A stretch of 64,000 nt of DNA from assembly GCA_963772555.1 (NCBI GenBank), contig CAVYXQ010000026.1:1-64000 (forward strand), given 5' to 3'. Under the pieces are notes generated by a model, which was given only the letters and a program-made list of their open reading frames with translations, searched no databases and was not told the origin of the DNA. Both the position numbers and the translations under genes were made by a program. Within the stretch, counting starts at the first letter, position 1, and each line of letters opens with the position of its first letter. This stretch comes from Roseiarcus sp963772555. GTDB lineage: Bacteria; Pseudomonadota; Alphaproteobacteria; Rhizobiales; Beijerinckiaceae. Positions 26,390-35,195 of the stretch are shown one piece after another.

Positions 26390-27855
26390 TGGGGGCACGG
26401 ATCAGATCGACGACGGCCGAGACCCTCGTCGGCCAAGCCCGGGCGCTGCGCGAAGCCGGGGGCCGGATGCAGTTCGCTTATGCCTGGTCGCCGAACGGCG
26501 ACGGCCTCGAGGTTCGCTACGTGGCGGCCTTGCCGGGGCGGCAGGGTTTCGAGATGTGGTTCCTGAAGTCGGGAAACGAAATTCCGAGTCTCGCGCACGT
26601 TTGGCCGCTTCTCGGCTGGTACGAGCGTGAAATGACGGACCTTAACGGGATCAACTTCGCCGGCCATCCCGAGCCCCATCCGCTCGTCTTGCGCGACGGG
26701 GCGCCCTCCCGAGGCGACGGTCACGATTTCCTCGAACATCCGCCGATGAACGGCAAACATCATCTGCCGATCGTCAACGCGAAGGACGTCCAGCGGCTGC
26801 CCTTCGGACCCATTCGCGCGGACGTGTTCGAGTCAGCGGAATTCACTTTCTTCTACGTCGGCGAGCACATCCTCTATTATCAGCCGAGGCTTTTTTTCAA
26901 GCATCGTGGCATGGAGACGCGCTTCGAAGGCTGTCCGCCAGATCACGCCGTCGTCATCGCCGAGCGGGTCTCCGGCGTGGGATCCATCGCTCATGCGCTC
27001 GCGTATTGCGAGGCCGTAGAACGTGCCGCGGGCTGCGATGTGCCGGTTCGGGCGCGCGCGCTTCGCGTACTGCTCGCGGAGCTTGAACGCCTATACAACC
27101 ACCTGCACTACCTCGGCCATCTTTGCAGCGCCACGACCCTGAAGGTAGGCGAGGCTCAGGGCAAGCTGCTCGAAGAACGGGCCAAGCAATTGAACGCGCG
27201 ACTGACGGGAAGCCGCTTCCTCAGGAGCATTCTCGCTCCCGGCGGCCTGCGCCGCGATCTCGCTGCCGGCAAATGGCTTGGCGACGCGCTTGGGGCCTTG
27301 CGATCGGAATTCATCGCTTACGTCGATCGTTTGGAGGCGTCCGAAAGCTACCTCGACCGTCTCATCTCCACGGGACCGCTCCCCAAGCACGTTGCGTTCG
27401 ATCAAGGCGCGACCGGACCTGTTGAGCGCGCCTCGGGACTCGACCGCGACCTCCGGCGCGATCATCCCTACGCGGGCTACGGCGAGCTTCCCGTCCCCGT
27501 AACGACGCTCCAGGAGGGAGACGCCTATGCGCGCGAGCGTGTTCGCATCGCGGAAACCGAGGCGGCGTTCGGGCTCTGCCAGCGTGCGCTTCTTCTGCTC
27601 GAACCCGGCGAATTCCGCGCCGCATGTGTCCCCCCTCCCTTGTCCGAAGGACTCGGGTGGTCGGAAGGACCGCGCGGATCGCTTTTCTACGCTGTGCACG
27701 TCGGCAAGGATGGGACGCTGGCGAGGGTCAAAATCAAATCGCCGTCGTTCTCAAACTGGCGCGCATTCCCGTTCACGGTGCACGAGTCGAACATGATGGA
27801 CTACGCAATCAACGAGGCGAGCTTCGGACTGACCATCGCCGGCTGCGATCGGTAG
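26386..27855 (+). CDS. HyfG/HycE-like large subunit lacking Ni-Fe ligands (Ehr-type)
   Basis: A 489-residue fusion of a NuoC-like domain (about residues 20-110; LLGWYEREMTDLNGINFAGH) and a NuoD/hydrogenase-large-subunit domain (about 135-489; YQPRLFFKHRGMETRFEG). In true group 4 hydrogenases two CxxC pairs hold the Ni-Fe centre. Here the first, normally ERVCGICGFAH, reads ERVSGVGSIAH (Ser196, Gly199), and the last, normally DPCxxC, is replaced by SFGLTIAGCDR at the very C-terminus, with no processing tail. So it cannot bind Ni-Fe in the usual way. This matches the published Ehr (energy-converting hydrogenase-related) type. It probably acts, as in complex I, near the site where a quinone or another acceptor takes electrons. 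Confidence 0.9.
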   Translation: MMGARIRSTTAETLVGQARALREAGGRMQFAYAWSPNGDGLEVRYVAALPGRQGFEMWFLKSGNEIPSLAHVWPLLGWYEREMTDLNGINFAGHPEPHPLVLRDGAPSRGDGHDFLEHPPMNGKHHLPIVNAKDVQRLPFGPIRADVFESAEFTFFYVGEHILYYQPRLFFKHRGMETRFEGCPPDHAVVIAERVSGVGSIAHALAYCEAVERAAGCDVPVRARALRVLLAELERLYNHLHYLGHLCSATTLKVGEAQGKLLEERAKQLNARLTGSRFLRSILAPGGLRRDLAAGKWLGDALGALRSEFIAYVDRLEASESYLDRLISTGPLPKHVAFDQGATGPVERASGLDRDLRRDHPYAGYGELPVPVTTLQEGDAYARERVRIAETEAAFGLCQRALLLLEPGEFRAACVPPPLSEGLGWSEGPRGSLFYAVHVGKDGTLARVKIKSPSFSNWRAFPFTVHESNMMDYAINEASFGLTIAGCDR

Positions 27856-27864
27856 GAGGCGGCT

Positions 27865-28653
27865 GTGGCGCTCTGGACCTTGTTTGGACTCTCGAGCGGC
27901 AGGGCGACGACATCGTGGCCGGGCCAAGACGGCGCCGATGGCCAGGATGGCCTCCTCGGCATGCCCAGGCACGACCCACAGGCTTGCGACGACGGATGTC
28001 GCGCGTGCGCCGAGGTTTGCCCGACGCATGCGATCGAAGCCCGCGACGACCAGCTCAGGGTCGATTACGGCCGCTGCGTCGTCTGCCAGCTTTGCACGGA
28101 AGTGTGCCCAACGGGAGCGATGGCGCCATCCAACGACTGGGCGTTCGGCGTTCGCGACCGCGAGGACCTCGTCTTGTCCAGCCAGGCAGCCCCGTCCGCC
28201 GTTCCCGCCGGAACCGGGAAGCGTGCGTTCCGCCGCAGTTTGCACGTTCGACATGTCGACGCCGGCTCCTGCAACGGTTGCGAATCCGAGCTGCAAGGTT
28301 TGAACAATCCGTTCTACAATCTCCATCGTCTGGGGATCTTCTTTACGCCGTCGCCGCGCTTCGCCGATCTCTTGTTGGTGACCGGACCGGTCACACGCCC
28401 AATGTTTGAGCCGCTGCGGGCTGCCTATGAGGCCATGCCGGAACCGCGCTGGGTGATGGCGGTAGGAACCTGCGCCGTGTCGGGAGGACTGCCCGGCGGG
28501 AATTACGCTTGTGCAAACGGGCTCGAGGGCATTCTTCCGGTCGATCTCTATCTCCCGGGGTGTCCGCCCAACCCCGCCGCGATGATCGACGCCCTTTTGA
28601 TTTTCCTCGATCGCGCTCCGCAACATGTGAGCGGAGGACGCGTTCGTGGCTGA
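27865..28653 (+). CDS. Fused ferredoxin-HyfI/NuoB-like small subunit
   Basis: A 262-residue protein joining an N-terminal 2x[4Fe-4S] ferredoxin domain to a NuoB-type domain. Ferredoxin cysteines: 41, 45, 48, 52 and 71, 74, 77, 81 (CRACAEVCP and CVVCQLCTEVCP). NuoB-type ligands for the proximal cluster are all kept: CNGC (136, 139), GTCAVSGG (203) and PGCPPNP (233). In E. coli Hyf these are two proteins, HyfH and HyfI. GTG start at 27865 is supported by TAGGAGGC at 27852-27859. It forms the electron wire of the complex even though the large subunit lacks Ni-Fe ligands. It overlaps the next gene by 8 bp. Confidence 0.92.
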   Translation: MALWTLFGLSSGRATTSWPGQDGADGQDGLLGMPRHDPQACDDGCRACAEVCPTHAIEARDDQLRVDYGRCVVCQLCTEVCPTGAMAPSNDWAFGVRDREDLVLSSQAAPSAVPAGTGKRAFRRSLHVRHVDAGSCNGCESELQGLNNPFYNLHRLGIFFTPSPRFADLLLVTGPVTRPMFEPLRAAYEAMPEPRWVMAVGTCAVSGGLPGGNYACANGLEGILPVDLYLPGCPPNPAAMIDALLIFLDRAPQHVSGGRVRG

Positions 28654-30625
28654 TGGGCTATTGCTCCTATCCGCTCTGATGTGGATCGGCGCGGCGCTTC
28701 TCGCCCTGCTCGGACGATGGGCGACTGTCAACGGGACGCTCCTGGCGGCAGGCGCTCTGAGCGGCATCATCGCCGCGATCGTTGCGCTTCCCAATCCTAC
28801 CGACACGATTGCGCTTCCGCTTCGTCTCGCCGGCGAAGGCGTTGCGTTTCGTTTGGAGCCTGAAGCTTTGTGGCTGTTCGGATTTGGTCTGGCGCCGGCT
28901 TTGTTCGCCTGCGCATTAGGGTCTCCGACCCATTACGGCCGCGGCGGCTGGAACTTCGGCGCAGCGTTGAGTCTTCTCGGCGCGCTCGGAGTGTTTGGGC
29001 TGCAGAACGGAGCCGCGCTTCTCGTTGCGTGGGGAGTCATGAGCCTCGGCGGGGCGATCATGATCCTCTCTGAACGGCTCGAATCCGGGCGCGGTTCAAC
29101 GGTCCTCTTCATGCTCGCGCTGCTCGAGGTCGGCGCCGTTGCGCTGATCCTTGCTGTTGCGATCCTTGGCCTGGAGACATCCTCGCTCGACTTCGCCAGC
29201 TTCGTCCGCGGCGCAACTGTACTGGCGCCTGCGATCCAACTCGCCATAGGCCTCTTGATGCTAATCGGCTTCGGCGCGAAGCTGGGACTGCTACCGTTCT
29301 ACGAATGGTTCCCCGGCGCCTACGGCTCGGGCAGCGGCGCTTCGGGCGCGATCCTTTCCGGAGTCGTCTTGAACGCCGCGTTCTTCGGCCTGTCGCGAGG
29401 GCTGATCGAGTGGCTGCCGCCAGCGCCGGTGGGAGCCTTTCCGTTGCTTGCGATCGTCATCGTCGTCATCGGAACGATCAGCGCCATCCTGACCATTTTG
29501 TACGCGTTTCAGGAAGACGACTGGCGTCGGCTCCTCAGCTTCTCCTCGGCCGAGAACGCGTCGATCGCCGTCGCTGCGCTCGGCGCCGCCATGCTCTTTC
29601 GCAGCTACGGGCTGCTGGATCTGGCCGGGCTTGCGTGGACGGTCGCGCTGTTGCATCTGGCCGCTCACGCGCTGGCGAAGGGTTCATTGTTCCTCGCCGC
29701 CGACGGGTTGCGGCGAGCGACGGGGAGTTACGCCATCACGACGAGCGGCGCGGGCAATCACTGGCTGTTCGGGATCGGCGCACTCTTGGGAGCGATGAGC
29801 TTGTCGGCCATGCCGCCGACAGCGGGCTTCGTGAGCGAATGGTTCGTGTTCCAGACGCTCTTTCAAGGGTTCCACCTCCCCGATCTCGCCGGTCGCCTTG
29901 TCCTTGCCCTTGCAGGCGCTGGACTCGCCCTGACGGCGGCGGTCGCCTTTGCCACCTTTGTGAAAGTCTTTGGCATCGGCCTGCTCGGTCGGGACGTCAA
30001 TCGTCCAGCGCCGATCTCGCGATCCTATTCGGGAACCGTTGGCCTTCTCGGGTTGGCGGTTCTGCTGCTTGGCGTTGGAATGCCAGTCTGGCTCACTGCG
30101 TTCGATGTCGACACGGCCCGCCACTTCGGCGCCCCAGTCGCTCGCCAAATGCATGTAGGAGCGCTTCTCGTTCCGCTGACGGCGAAGTTCGCTTTCATTT
30201 CGCCGTCGCTTCTCGTCATCGTCATGCCGGTTTTGGCGATTGCGCCAGTCGCGCTCGTCCTTGGGAGCCGTCGATATCGTGTGCGCAGGTCTCCGGTCTG
30301 GTACGGCGGACTGTCTCCCGATCCGGCGCGGGCGGCGACCACGGCGCTTGCGTTCTCCAACGCGATGCGAACTTTCTACAGCTTCGTCTATCGTCCCACC
30401 GCCGTCACCGAACGCGAAGCCGACGCGCAAGGGTATTTTGTCAGAAAGCTCGTCTTCGAGCACGACGTGGCGCCGATTTTTGGACCGCTGCTGTTTCAAC
30501 CCGCTGTTCGCTCAGTCAACGCCATAGCCGGCAAGCTGCGCTTGCTGCAATCGGGCCACCTCAATTTCTATCTCGGCTTGATCGGACTTCTGCTGGTTCT
30601 CGTCTTGGGGCTGACATTGGCCTAA
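28646..30625 (+). CDS. HyfB-like proton-translocating antiporter subunit
   Basis: A 659-residue NuoL-type membrane protein with about 15-16 helices. Typical blocks: GFGAKLGLLPFYEWFPGAYG (Lys in TM7), SGASGAILSGVVLNAAFFGL, RRLLSFSSAENASIAVAALG, LAAHALAKGSLFLAADGLRR and MSLSAMPPTAGFVSEWFVFQ. The C-terminus adds an extended segment and a last helix (FYLGLIGLLLVLVLGLTLA), like HyfB. GTG start at 28646 overlaps the small-subunit gene. It is the last gene of the complex. No hydrogenase maturation genes (hyp, hycI) follow; an insertion sequence begins 36 bp downstream. Confidence 0.92.
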   Translation: MADGLLLLSALMWIGAALLALLGRWATVNGTLLAAGALSGIIAAIVALPNPTDTIALPLRLAGEGVAFRLEPEALWLFGFGLAPALFACALGSPTHYGRGGWNFGAALSLLGALGVFGLQNGAALLVAWGVMSLGGAIMILSERLESGRGSTVLFMLALLEVGAVALILAVAILGLETSSLDFASFVRGATVLAPAIQLAIGLLMLIGFGAKLGLLPFYEWFPGAYGSGSGASGAILSGVVLNAAFFGLSRGLIEWLPPAPVGAFPLLAIVIVVIGTISAILTILYAFQEDDWRRLLSFSSAENASIAVAALGAAMLFRSYGLLDLAGLAWTVALLHLAAHALAKGSLFLAADGLRRATGSYAITTSGAGNHWLFGIGALLGAMSLSAMPPTAGFVSEWFVFQTLFQGFHLPDLAGRLVLALAGAGLALTAAVAFATFVKVFGIGLLGRDVNRPAPISRSYSGTVGLLGLAVLLLGVGMPVWLTAFDVDTARHFGAPVARQMHVGALLVPLTAKFAFISPSLLVIVMPVLAIAPVALVLGSRRYRVRRSPVWYGGLSPDPARAATTALAFSNAMRTFYSFVYRPTAVTEREADAQGYFVRKLVFEHDVAPIFGPLLFQPAVRSVNAIAGKLRLLQSGHLNFYLGLIGLLLVLVLGLTLA

Positions 30626-30661
30626 ACATCGGTGACGCCGATGGAGACCTTAAAGTCTAAG

Positions 30662-32580
30662 CCGAACTTCCGGCGCTTCTGGTCGCAAGCCATTGATGTG
30701 AACTCGATCTGGGAATCGAGTTCTGCCTACGCGGCGATCTTGAGGCGGAGGAGTTCGAAGGCTCGGGTCTGGGTTGGGGTTGGCCTTGACAGGATTGTCG
30801 TGGGATGGGCGTCGCCGAAGCGGACGCTGTTTCGAGTGAGATTGGCAAGGTCCTGCAGTAGGGTGCGGAAGCTGTGGACGGGCTGCCCGTCTTCGGTGCG
30901 CCTGTCGATGGCCTTGCGGCGCGCCGCGGGCGAGACCTTGGCCTTGGCGACGGGGGAGGCGCGCTCAGCGGCGGCGGCTTCGAGATCGTCGTCCTTGAAC
31001 AGCATCGGGGCGAGGTCGCGCTTCATGTGCCAGACGACGTAGTAGGCAAGCATGCACAAGAAGACGTGGGCGCGAACGCGGTGGGCCCGGCGATGGTGGA
31101 TCGGACGGACGTCGAGGTCGCCGGATTTGATGTCGCGAAAGCCGCGTTCGGCGTGGCTGAGGCCCTTGTAGGCGAGGACGAGGTCGGCGGCTGCGAAGCC
31201 GTCCGCGGGAAGAGAGCTCCGGATCACGTAGATACCATCGAGCGCGGCCTCCGCGGCGATCGCCTCGGCTCTGCGCGACCATGCGAGGCCGGTCTCGGTG
31301 ATGGCGAGGTCGAAATGCTTGGCCATGCGGCGACGGTCGATGACGGCGCCGACCTTGAGGGCGATCTTGTCGGCGCCGCGCAGCGGATTGCGCTTCTTCT
31401 CGGTCATGGCGCGGATCTTGATCAGCGCCATCTCGGTCGCATCGAGGAGTTCGACGCGTTTGCGCACGCGCTCGGCGGCGAGTTGGGGGTTGCGGCAGAC
31501 GACGAGACGCTCTCCGGGATAGTCGCCCGAGACGATCTCCGCCATGTCGCGCTCGTCGAACAGCGAGAGCTGCAGCGGGCCGCCTTCGGCCGCGAGCGCC
31601 TTGATCGCCGGCGCGCGGAGCGCGGTGATCCAGTCGAGGCCGGCGGGCGCGACATCGGCGTCGATGCGCGCCTTTGTGATCATGCCGCGGTCGCCGACGA
31701 GCACGACGCGCTTCAGCCGAAACCGCATGCGCAGCTTCTTGACCTGACTGGCGAGGGTGCTCGGGTCGCCGAGGTTGCCTTCGAACACCTCGACGGCGAC
31801 CGGGCAGCCGTCCGGCGTGCACAGGAGCCCGAAGACGATCTGCGGTCGGTCGGGACGATGATCGCGGCTGTAGCCGAATTGCGCCAGTTCGCAGCGCCGT
31901 CCCTCCAAATAGCTCGAAGTGACATCGTAGAGCACGAGCACGCCGTCCTCGAGGTGGCGTTTGGCGAAGACTTTCTCGATGTCGGCCTGGCTGCGGCCCA
32001 ACAGGTCGAGGGCGGCGTAGAGTTCGTCCTCGTCGACAGCGCCGAGGTCCAGCACCGCGCCGAGCGAGTGGGCGGCGGTCGCCTCGCTGAGTTGGCGCGC
32101 GGTGGCGAGCTTGGCGGCCGGCTCGACGATCCGCGCCGCGATCATCGCCAGGATCAGCTTGGCCGGACGGTCCGGCCCTTTCGGCAGCATCTTGTCGAGC
32201 CCGAGCCGGCGCACCGTCCCGAGCGCCGCGGCGACATGGCCGTGCCCCAGCGCGCGGGCGATCTCGAAGCGCTCTTCGCCGAGCGGCACGAGGGCCTCGC
32301 CGGCCAGCACCCGCCGCAGGCTCTCGATCTTCGCCTCCGGCCAATCGGAGATATTGGCCAGCGTGCGCGACTTGACCTTGCCGCCCTCGCGATAGCTCTC
32401 GCGCAACAGGACGGCGGGGCGCGAATCACGGTTCGGGATGCGCGTGACGTACATGAACAGCTTGAATCACGGCCTCAAGCCGAACGCAAGCAGATATTTA
32501 CATGCCTACAAAATCACCGCCAGTCCCCGCGATCCGGCACAAAACCTCACCTTCTCGCCTTACCCCGCCCGGAAGTTCGG
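30662..32580 (-). mobile_element. IS1634-type insertion sequence (1919 bp)
   Basis: Ends are inverted repeats CCGAACTTCCGG (30662-30673) and CCGGAAGTTCGG (32569-32580). The flanking direct repeat TCTAAG (30656-30661 and 32581-32586) is the target duplication. It carries one intact transposase gene and separates the Ehr-like operon from crcB. Confidence 0.9.
30727..32454 (-). CDS. IS1634 family transposase
   Basis: A 575-residue DDE transposase of the IS1634 group (IS4 superfamily). It starts with MYVTRIPNRDSRPAVLLRES and has VLVLYDVTSSYLEGRRCELA (first Asp), RVVLVGDRGMITKARID (second Asp), GLSHAERGFRDIKSGDLDVR (Glu) and the downstream RVRAHVFLCMLAYYV. The frame is full length. Two inverted repeats enclose it, so the copy may still be mobile. 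Confidence 0.92.
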   Translation of the reverse strand: MYVTRIPNRDSRPAVLLRESYREGGKVKSRTLANISDWPEAKIESLRRVLAGEALVPLGEERFEIARALGHGHVAAALGTVRRLGLDKMLPKGPDRPAKLILAMIAARIVEPAAKLATARQLSEATAAHSLGAVLDLGAVDEDELYAALDLLGRSQADIEKVFAKRHLEDGVLVLYDVTSSYLEGRRCELAQFGYSRDHRPDRPQIVFGLLCTPDGCPVAVEVFEGNLGDPSTLASQVKKLRMRFRLKRVVLVGDRGMITKARIDADVAPAGLDWITALRAPAIKALAAEGGPLQLSLFDERDMAEIVSGDYPGERLVVCRNPQLAAERVRKRVELLDATEMALIKIRAMTEKKRNPLRGADKIALKVGAVIDRRRMAKHFDLAITETGLAWSRRAEAIAAEAALDGIYVIRSSLPADGFAAADLVLAYKGLSHAERGFRDIKSGDLDVRPIHHRRAHRVRAHVFLCMLAYYVVWHMKRDLAPMLFKDDDLEAAAAERASPVAKAKVSPAARRKAIDRRTEDGQPVHSFRTLLQDLANLTRNSVRFGDAHPTTILSRPTPTQTRAFELLRLKIAA

Positions 32581-32677
32581 TCTAAGCAAATGCGAGAAAA
32601 GGAACGTTCGTCCCTTGCGCTCTTCGGGAAAGCGACGGCCAGGACTTGGATTTACGACAGCAGGAGCTCGGCTGAGG

Positions 32678-33064
32678 ATGATCTGGAGTCCCGTTCTGGC
32701 CATTTCGCTCGGCGCCGCCGGCGGCGCGCTGCTTCGCTGGCAGCTTGGCATACGGCTCAACAGTCTTTTCCCGACTCTGCCCCCCGGTACGCTGGCCGCA
32801 AACCTGGTCGGCGGTTACATAATCGGCTTTGCGATCGCCTATCTTGCTCAGGCGCCGCATCTTGCCCCGGAATGGCGGCTGTTCATCATCACCGGCTTTT
32901 GCGGCGGGTTGACCACTTTCTCGACGTTCTCGGCCGAAGTCGTGACCCGACTGCAGGAAGGGGAGTGGGTCTGGGCCGCAGGCGCAATCGCAATCCACGT
33001 CGCAGGTTCGCTGACGATGACGCTGGCCGGGATTGCGACTTGGCAAGTGCTCAAGGCCTTGTGA
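32678..33064 (+). CDS. crcB: Fluoride efflux channel CrcB/Fluc
   Basis: A 128-residue small membrane protein with four helices. Family motifs GAAGGALLRWQLG, GTLAANLVGGYIIGF and GFCGGLTTFSTFSAEVV are all present; the Phe and Asn residues that line the Fluc pores are in these blocks. It works as a dual-topology dimer exporting fluoride. The ATG at 32678 gives the normal length; the longer open frame upstream reads into the insertion sequence. It is 10 bp upstream of the DUF190 gene. No fluoride riboswitch could be recognised in front, and the insertion sequence may have displaced the original promoter. Confidence 0.9.
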   Translation: MIWSPVLAISLGAAGGALLRWQLGIRLNSLFPTLPPGTLAANLVGGYIIGFAIAYLAQAPHLAPEWRLFIITGFCGGLTTFSTFSAEVVTRLQEGEWVWAAGAIAIHVAGSLTMTLAGIATWQVLKAL

Positions 33065-33074
33065 GGAACAGCCC

Positions 33075-33395
33075 ATGAATGGCTATCAGATCACCTTCTT
33101 CACACATCAGGATCGGCGTTTCAAAGGCAAGCAAATTGGCGAATGGCTGATGCAATTGGTCCAGGAATTGGGACTGCGGGGAGCCAGTTTGCATGCAGGG
33201 GGCGAGAGCTTCGCCCGCGGGGGCCGGGTACATTCGGCGCATTTTTTCGAGCTTGCCGACCAGCCCGTCGAAGTGCTCATGGCCGTGACGACCGAGGAGG
33301 CAACCCGGTTGTTCGACAGGCTAAAGGCAGAGGGGGTGCACCTTTTCTACGTCAAAACGGCGATCGAATTCGGCATGCTTGGTCGCGAGCCGTGA
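33075..33395 (+). CDS. DUF190 family protein
   Basis: A 106-residue soluble protein of the DUF190 family, a ferredoxin-like fold resembling PII-type trimers. Visible blocks: GYQITFFTHQDRRFKGKQIG, GLRGASLHAGGESFARGG, HSAHFFELADQPVEVLMAVT. DUF190 genes commonly neighbour crcB, sometimes as fusions, suggesting a role in sensing or regulating fluoride export; the biochemical function is unknown. It is 10 bp after crcB, so cotranscribed. Confidence 0.88.
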   Translation: MNGYQITFFTHQDRRFKGKQIGEWLMQLVQELGLRGASLHAGGESFARGGRVHSAHFFELADQPVEVLMAVTTEEATRLFDRLKAEGVHLFYVKTAIEFGMLGREP

Positions 33396-33842
33396 CGGCG
33401 TTTTCGGCTGTTGTCGCCCGCTGAGCCGGAAGGAAACGGAAAACACGACGCCGAGCGCCGGATTCAAGTCCGAGCATAGCCCGCCAGAAAGCTCACAGCC
33501 AGAGCGGGTTCCAACCCCGGTTGACCCATCCGGACGCGTCGTTGCGGGGCCTGTGAAGTGGCCCCGCGTCAATCTTCGTCGTGACTTCGTTATGTCCGCT
33601 CCATTCAATGCCTTTCGTGTTGCGGAAGGCGAGGTAACCTTTATAGCTCATTTCGACCCGACGTTCAGCGAGCATGGAGTTCCCGCGAGCTATAAAGCAT
33701 GAACTGGAGGCGCTACGTCCATGTCCACGAGGTTGACTGCTCAACGAAATCCGCGAGGTCGCCTCGATCCCTTCCCCTCGGTCTCCAGCTCGATCCATCC
33801 CCCTCGCAATCGGCCACCTCGTCGCTCTCCGCGAACAAGCCC
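33396..33842. other. Intergenic region of about 450 bp
   Basis: No supported gene. Short open frames on both strands (for example 33590-33702 plus) lack domains and ribosome-binding sites. Confidence 0.5.
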
Positions 33843-35195
33843 ATGACTGAGCCGATGAACCTCGCGCGTCTGATCGGGGCCGGTCAAGGCCGGGTGGTCG
33901 CGACGCGAGACTATGTGTTGAGGCTCGACGAATTCTCCCGGGCCTCGAGTTCTGCTCCGGATCTCGGTCGTCTCGAGGGCCGTTCGGCCGTCCTTTTCGT
34001 GCGCGAGATGGCCAAAGCAGCCGCGGCGCTGATCGAACTCGATGGCTGGGCGCGCCGGATCGTGCTCTGTCCGCCCGAATGGGATGCGCCGCGGTTGGAG
34101 GCGGTTGTTCGCTCCGCGGGAGCGGACGCGATCGTCGACGACGGCGAGGACGGCCCACCCCGGCTCCCCATCGAAGTCAGTGCGGCCTGCCGCCTGCCCC
34201 TGCACAGGATCGATTTCTCGCGCGCCGCGAACCGTGAGACCGAATGGATCCTACCGACGTCCGGGACGAGCGGACCGCCGAAGCTCGTCTTGCACACTCT
34301 GCGCACGCTGATGGATGCAATTGCGGATGCGCCGCTACAGCAGTGGGCGACCTTCTATGACATCCGTCGCTATGGCGGCCTGCAGATCTTCCTTCGCGCG
34401 CTGAGCGGCCGAGGCTCGCTCCACCTCGCCGCAGCCGGAGAGAGTGTCAATTCGCTGCTGACGCGGTTCGGCGCTGCGAAAATCACGCATATCTCGGGCA
34501 CGCCGTCGCACTGGCGCAAGGTCCTGATGAGCGGCGAGGCGCGCCGGATCGATCCCGATTACATCAGACTGTCCGGGGAAATCGCCGACGACGCCATACT
34601 GGCCGCCTTGCGCGCGTTCTATCCGCGCGCCCGGGTCGAACACGCCTTTGCCTCGACCGAAGCCGGAGTTGTTTTTGCGGTCGGTGACGGGAAGGCCGGC
34701 TTTCCGGCTTCCTGGCTCGAAAAAGACGGCGCCGTTCAGATGAAGATTGTCGATGGCGCCCTCTGCGTGCGATCGGATCGCTGCGCGCTCGGCGCGCTCG
34801 GCGTCGGAGCGCCGGCGCTGAGAGGCGAGGACGGCTTCGTCGACACCGGCGACATGGTGGAGCGGCGCGGCGACCGGTTCTATTTTGTCGGCCGGCGCGG
34901 CGGAGTGATCAATGTGGGCGGAGCCAAAGTTCACCCGGAAGAGATCGAGGCCGTCCTCAACGCCCATGAGTCTGTGCGTGCCAGCCGCGTATTCGCGCGC
35001 AAGAATTCCATTACCGGCGCCCTCGTCGTCGCCGAGGTCGTACTGCGCGACGAGCGGACGGCGGACCCCGGGTCGGAGCGCGAAATCCTCGCCGCCTGCC
35101 GCGCAAGCCTGGCTCCCCACATGGTTCCGGCGAGGCTCCGTTTCGTCGCTGACTTGCGGGTGACAGACGCCGGAAAGCTCGCCCGCGATGGATAA
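33843..35195 (+). CDS. AMP-dependent acyl-CoA synthetase/ligase
   Basis: A 450-residue ANL-superfamily enzyme that activates a carboxylic acid as the acyl-adenylate and usually passes it to CoA. P-loop motif ILPTSGTSGPPKLVLHTLRT near residue 140; A5-like HAFASTEAGVVFAV; A7 GFVDTGDMVERRGDRFYFVG; A8 GRRGGVINVGGAKVHPEEIE; terminal Lys region TDAGKLARDG. At about 450 residues it is shorter than typical 500-550 residue ligases, mainly at the N-terminus. The start is uncertain: ATG 33843 or 33855, with an open frame back to 33699. It overlaps the SDR gene by 8 bp, so the two form an operon. Substrate unknown; an aryl or short acid is possible. Confidence 0.85.
   Translation: MTEPMNLARLIGAGQGRVVATRDYVLRLDEFSRASSSAPDLGRLEGRSAVLFVREMAKAAAALIELDGWARRIVLCPPEWDAPRLEAVVRSAGADAIVDDGEDGPPRLPIEVSAACRLPLHRIDFSRAANRETEWILPTSGTSGPPKLVLHTLRTLMDAIADAPLQQWATFYDIRRYGGLQIFLRALSGRGSLHLAAAGESVNSLLTRFGAAKITHISGTPSHWRKVLMSGEARRIDPDYIRLSGEIADDAILAALRAFYPRARVEHAFASTEAGVVFAVGDGKAGFPASWLEKDGAVQMKIVDGALCVRSDRCALGALGVGAPALRGEDGFVDTGDMVERRGDRFYFVGRRGGVINVGGAKVHPEEIEAVLNAHESVRASRVFARKNSITGALVVAEVVLRDERTADPGSEREILAACRASLAPHMVPARLRFVADLRVTDAGKLARDG

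Noticed and set aside
23270..30625. Functional [NiFe] hydrogenase or formate hydrogenlyase
   Set aside because: All four Ni-Fe-binding cysteines are absent from the large subunit and no maturation or formate dehydrogenase genes lie nearby.
30626..32677. Fluoride riboswitch upstream of crcB
   Set aside because: GCCGATGGAGACC near 30637-30650 recalls part of the motif, but the rest of the consensus is missing even after removing the IS in silico by eye.
30874..33078. Long plus-strand open frame (734 codons) across the IS1634 element and crcB
   Set aside because: Antisense of the transposase and then out of frame over crcB; composition is Arg/Ala/Gly shadow-like and no domain is recognisable.
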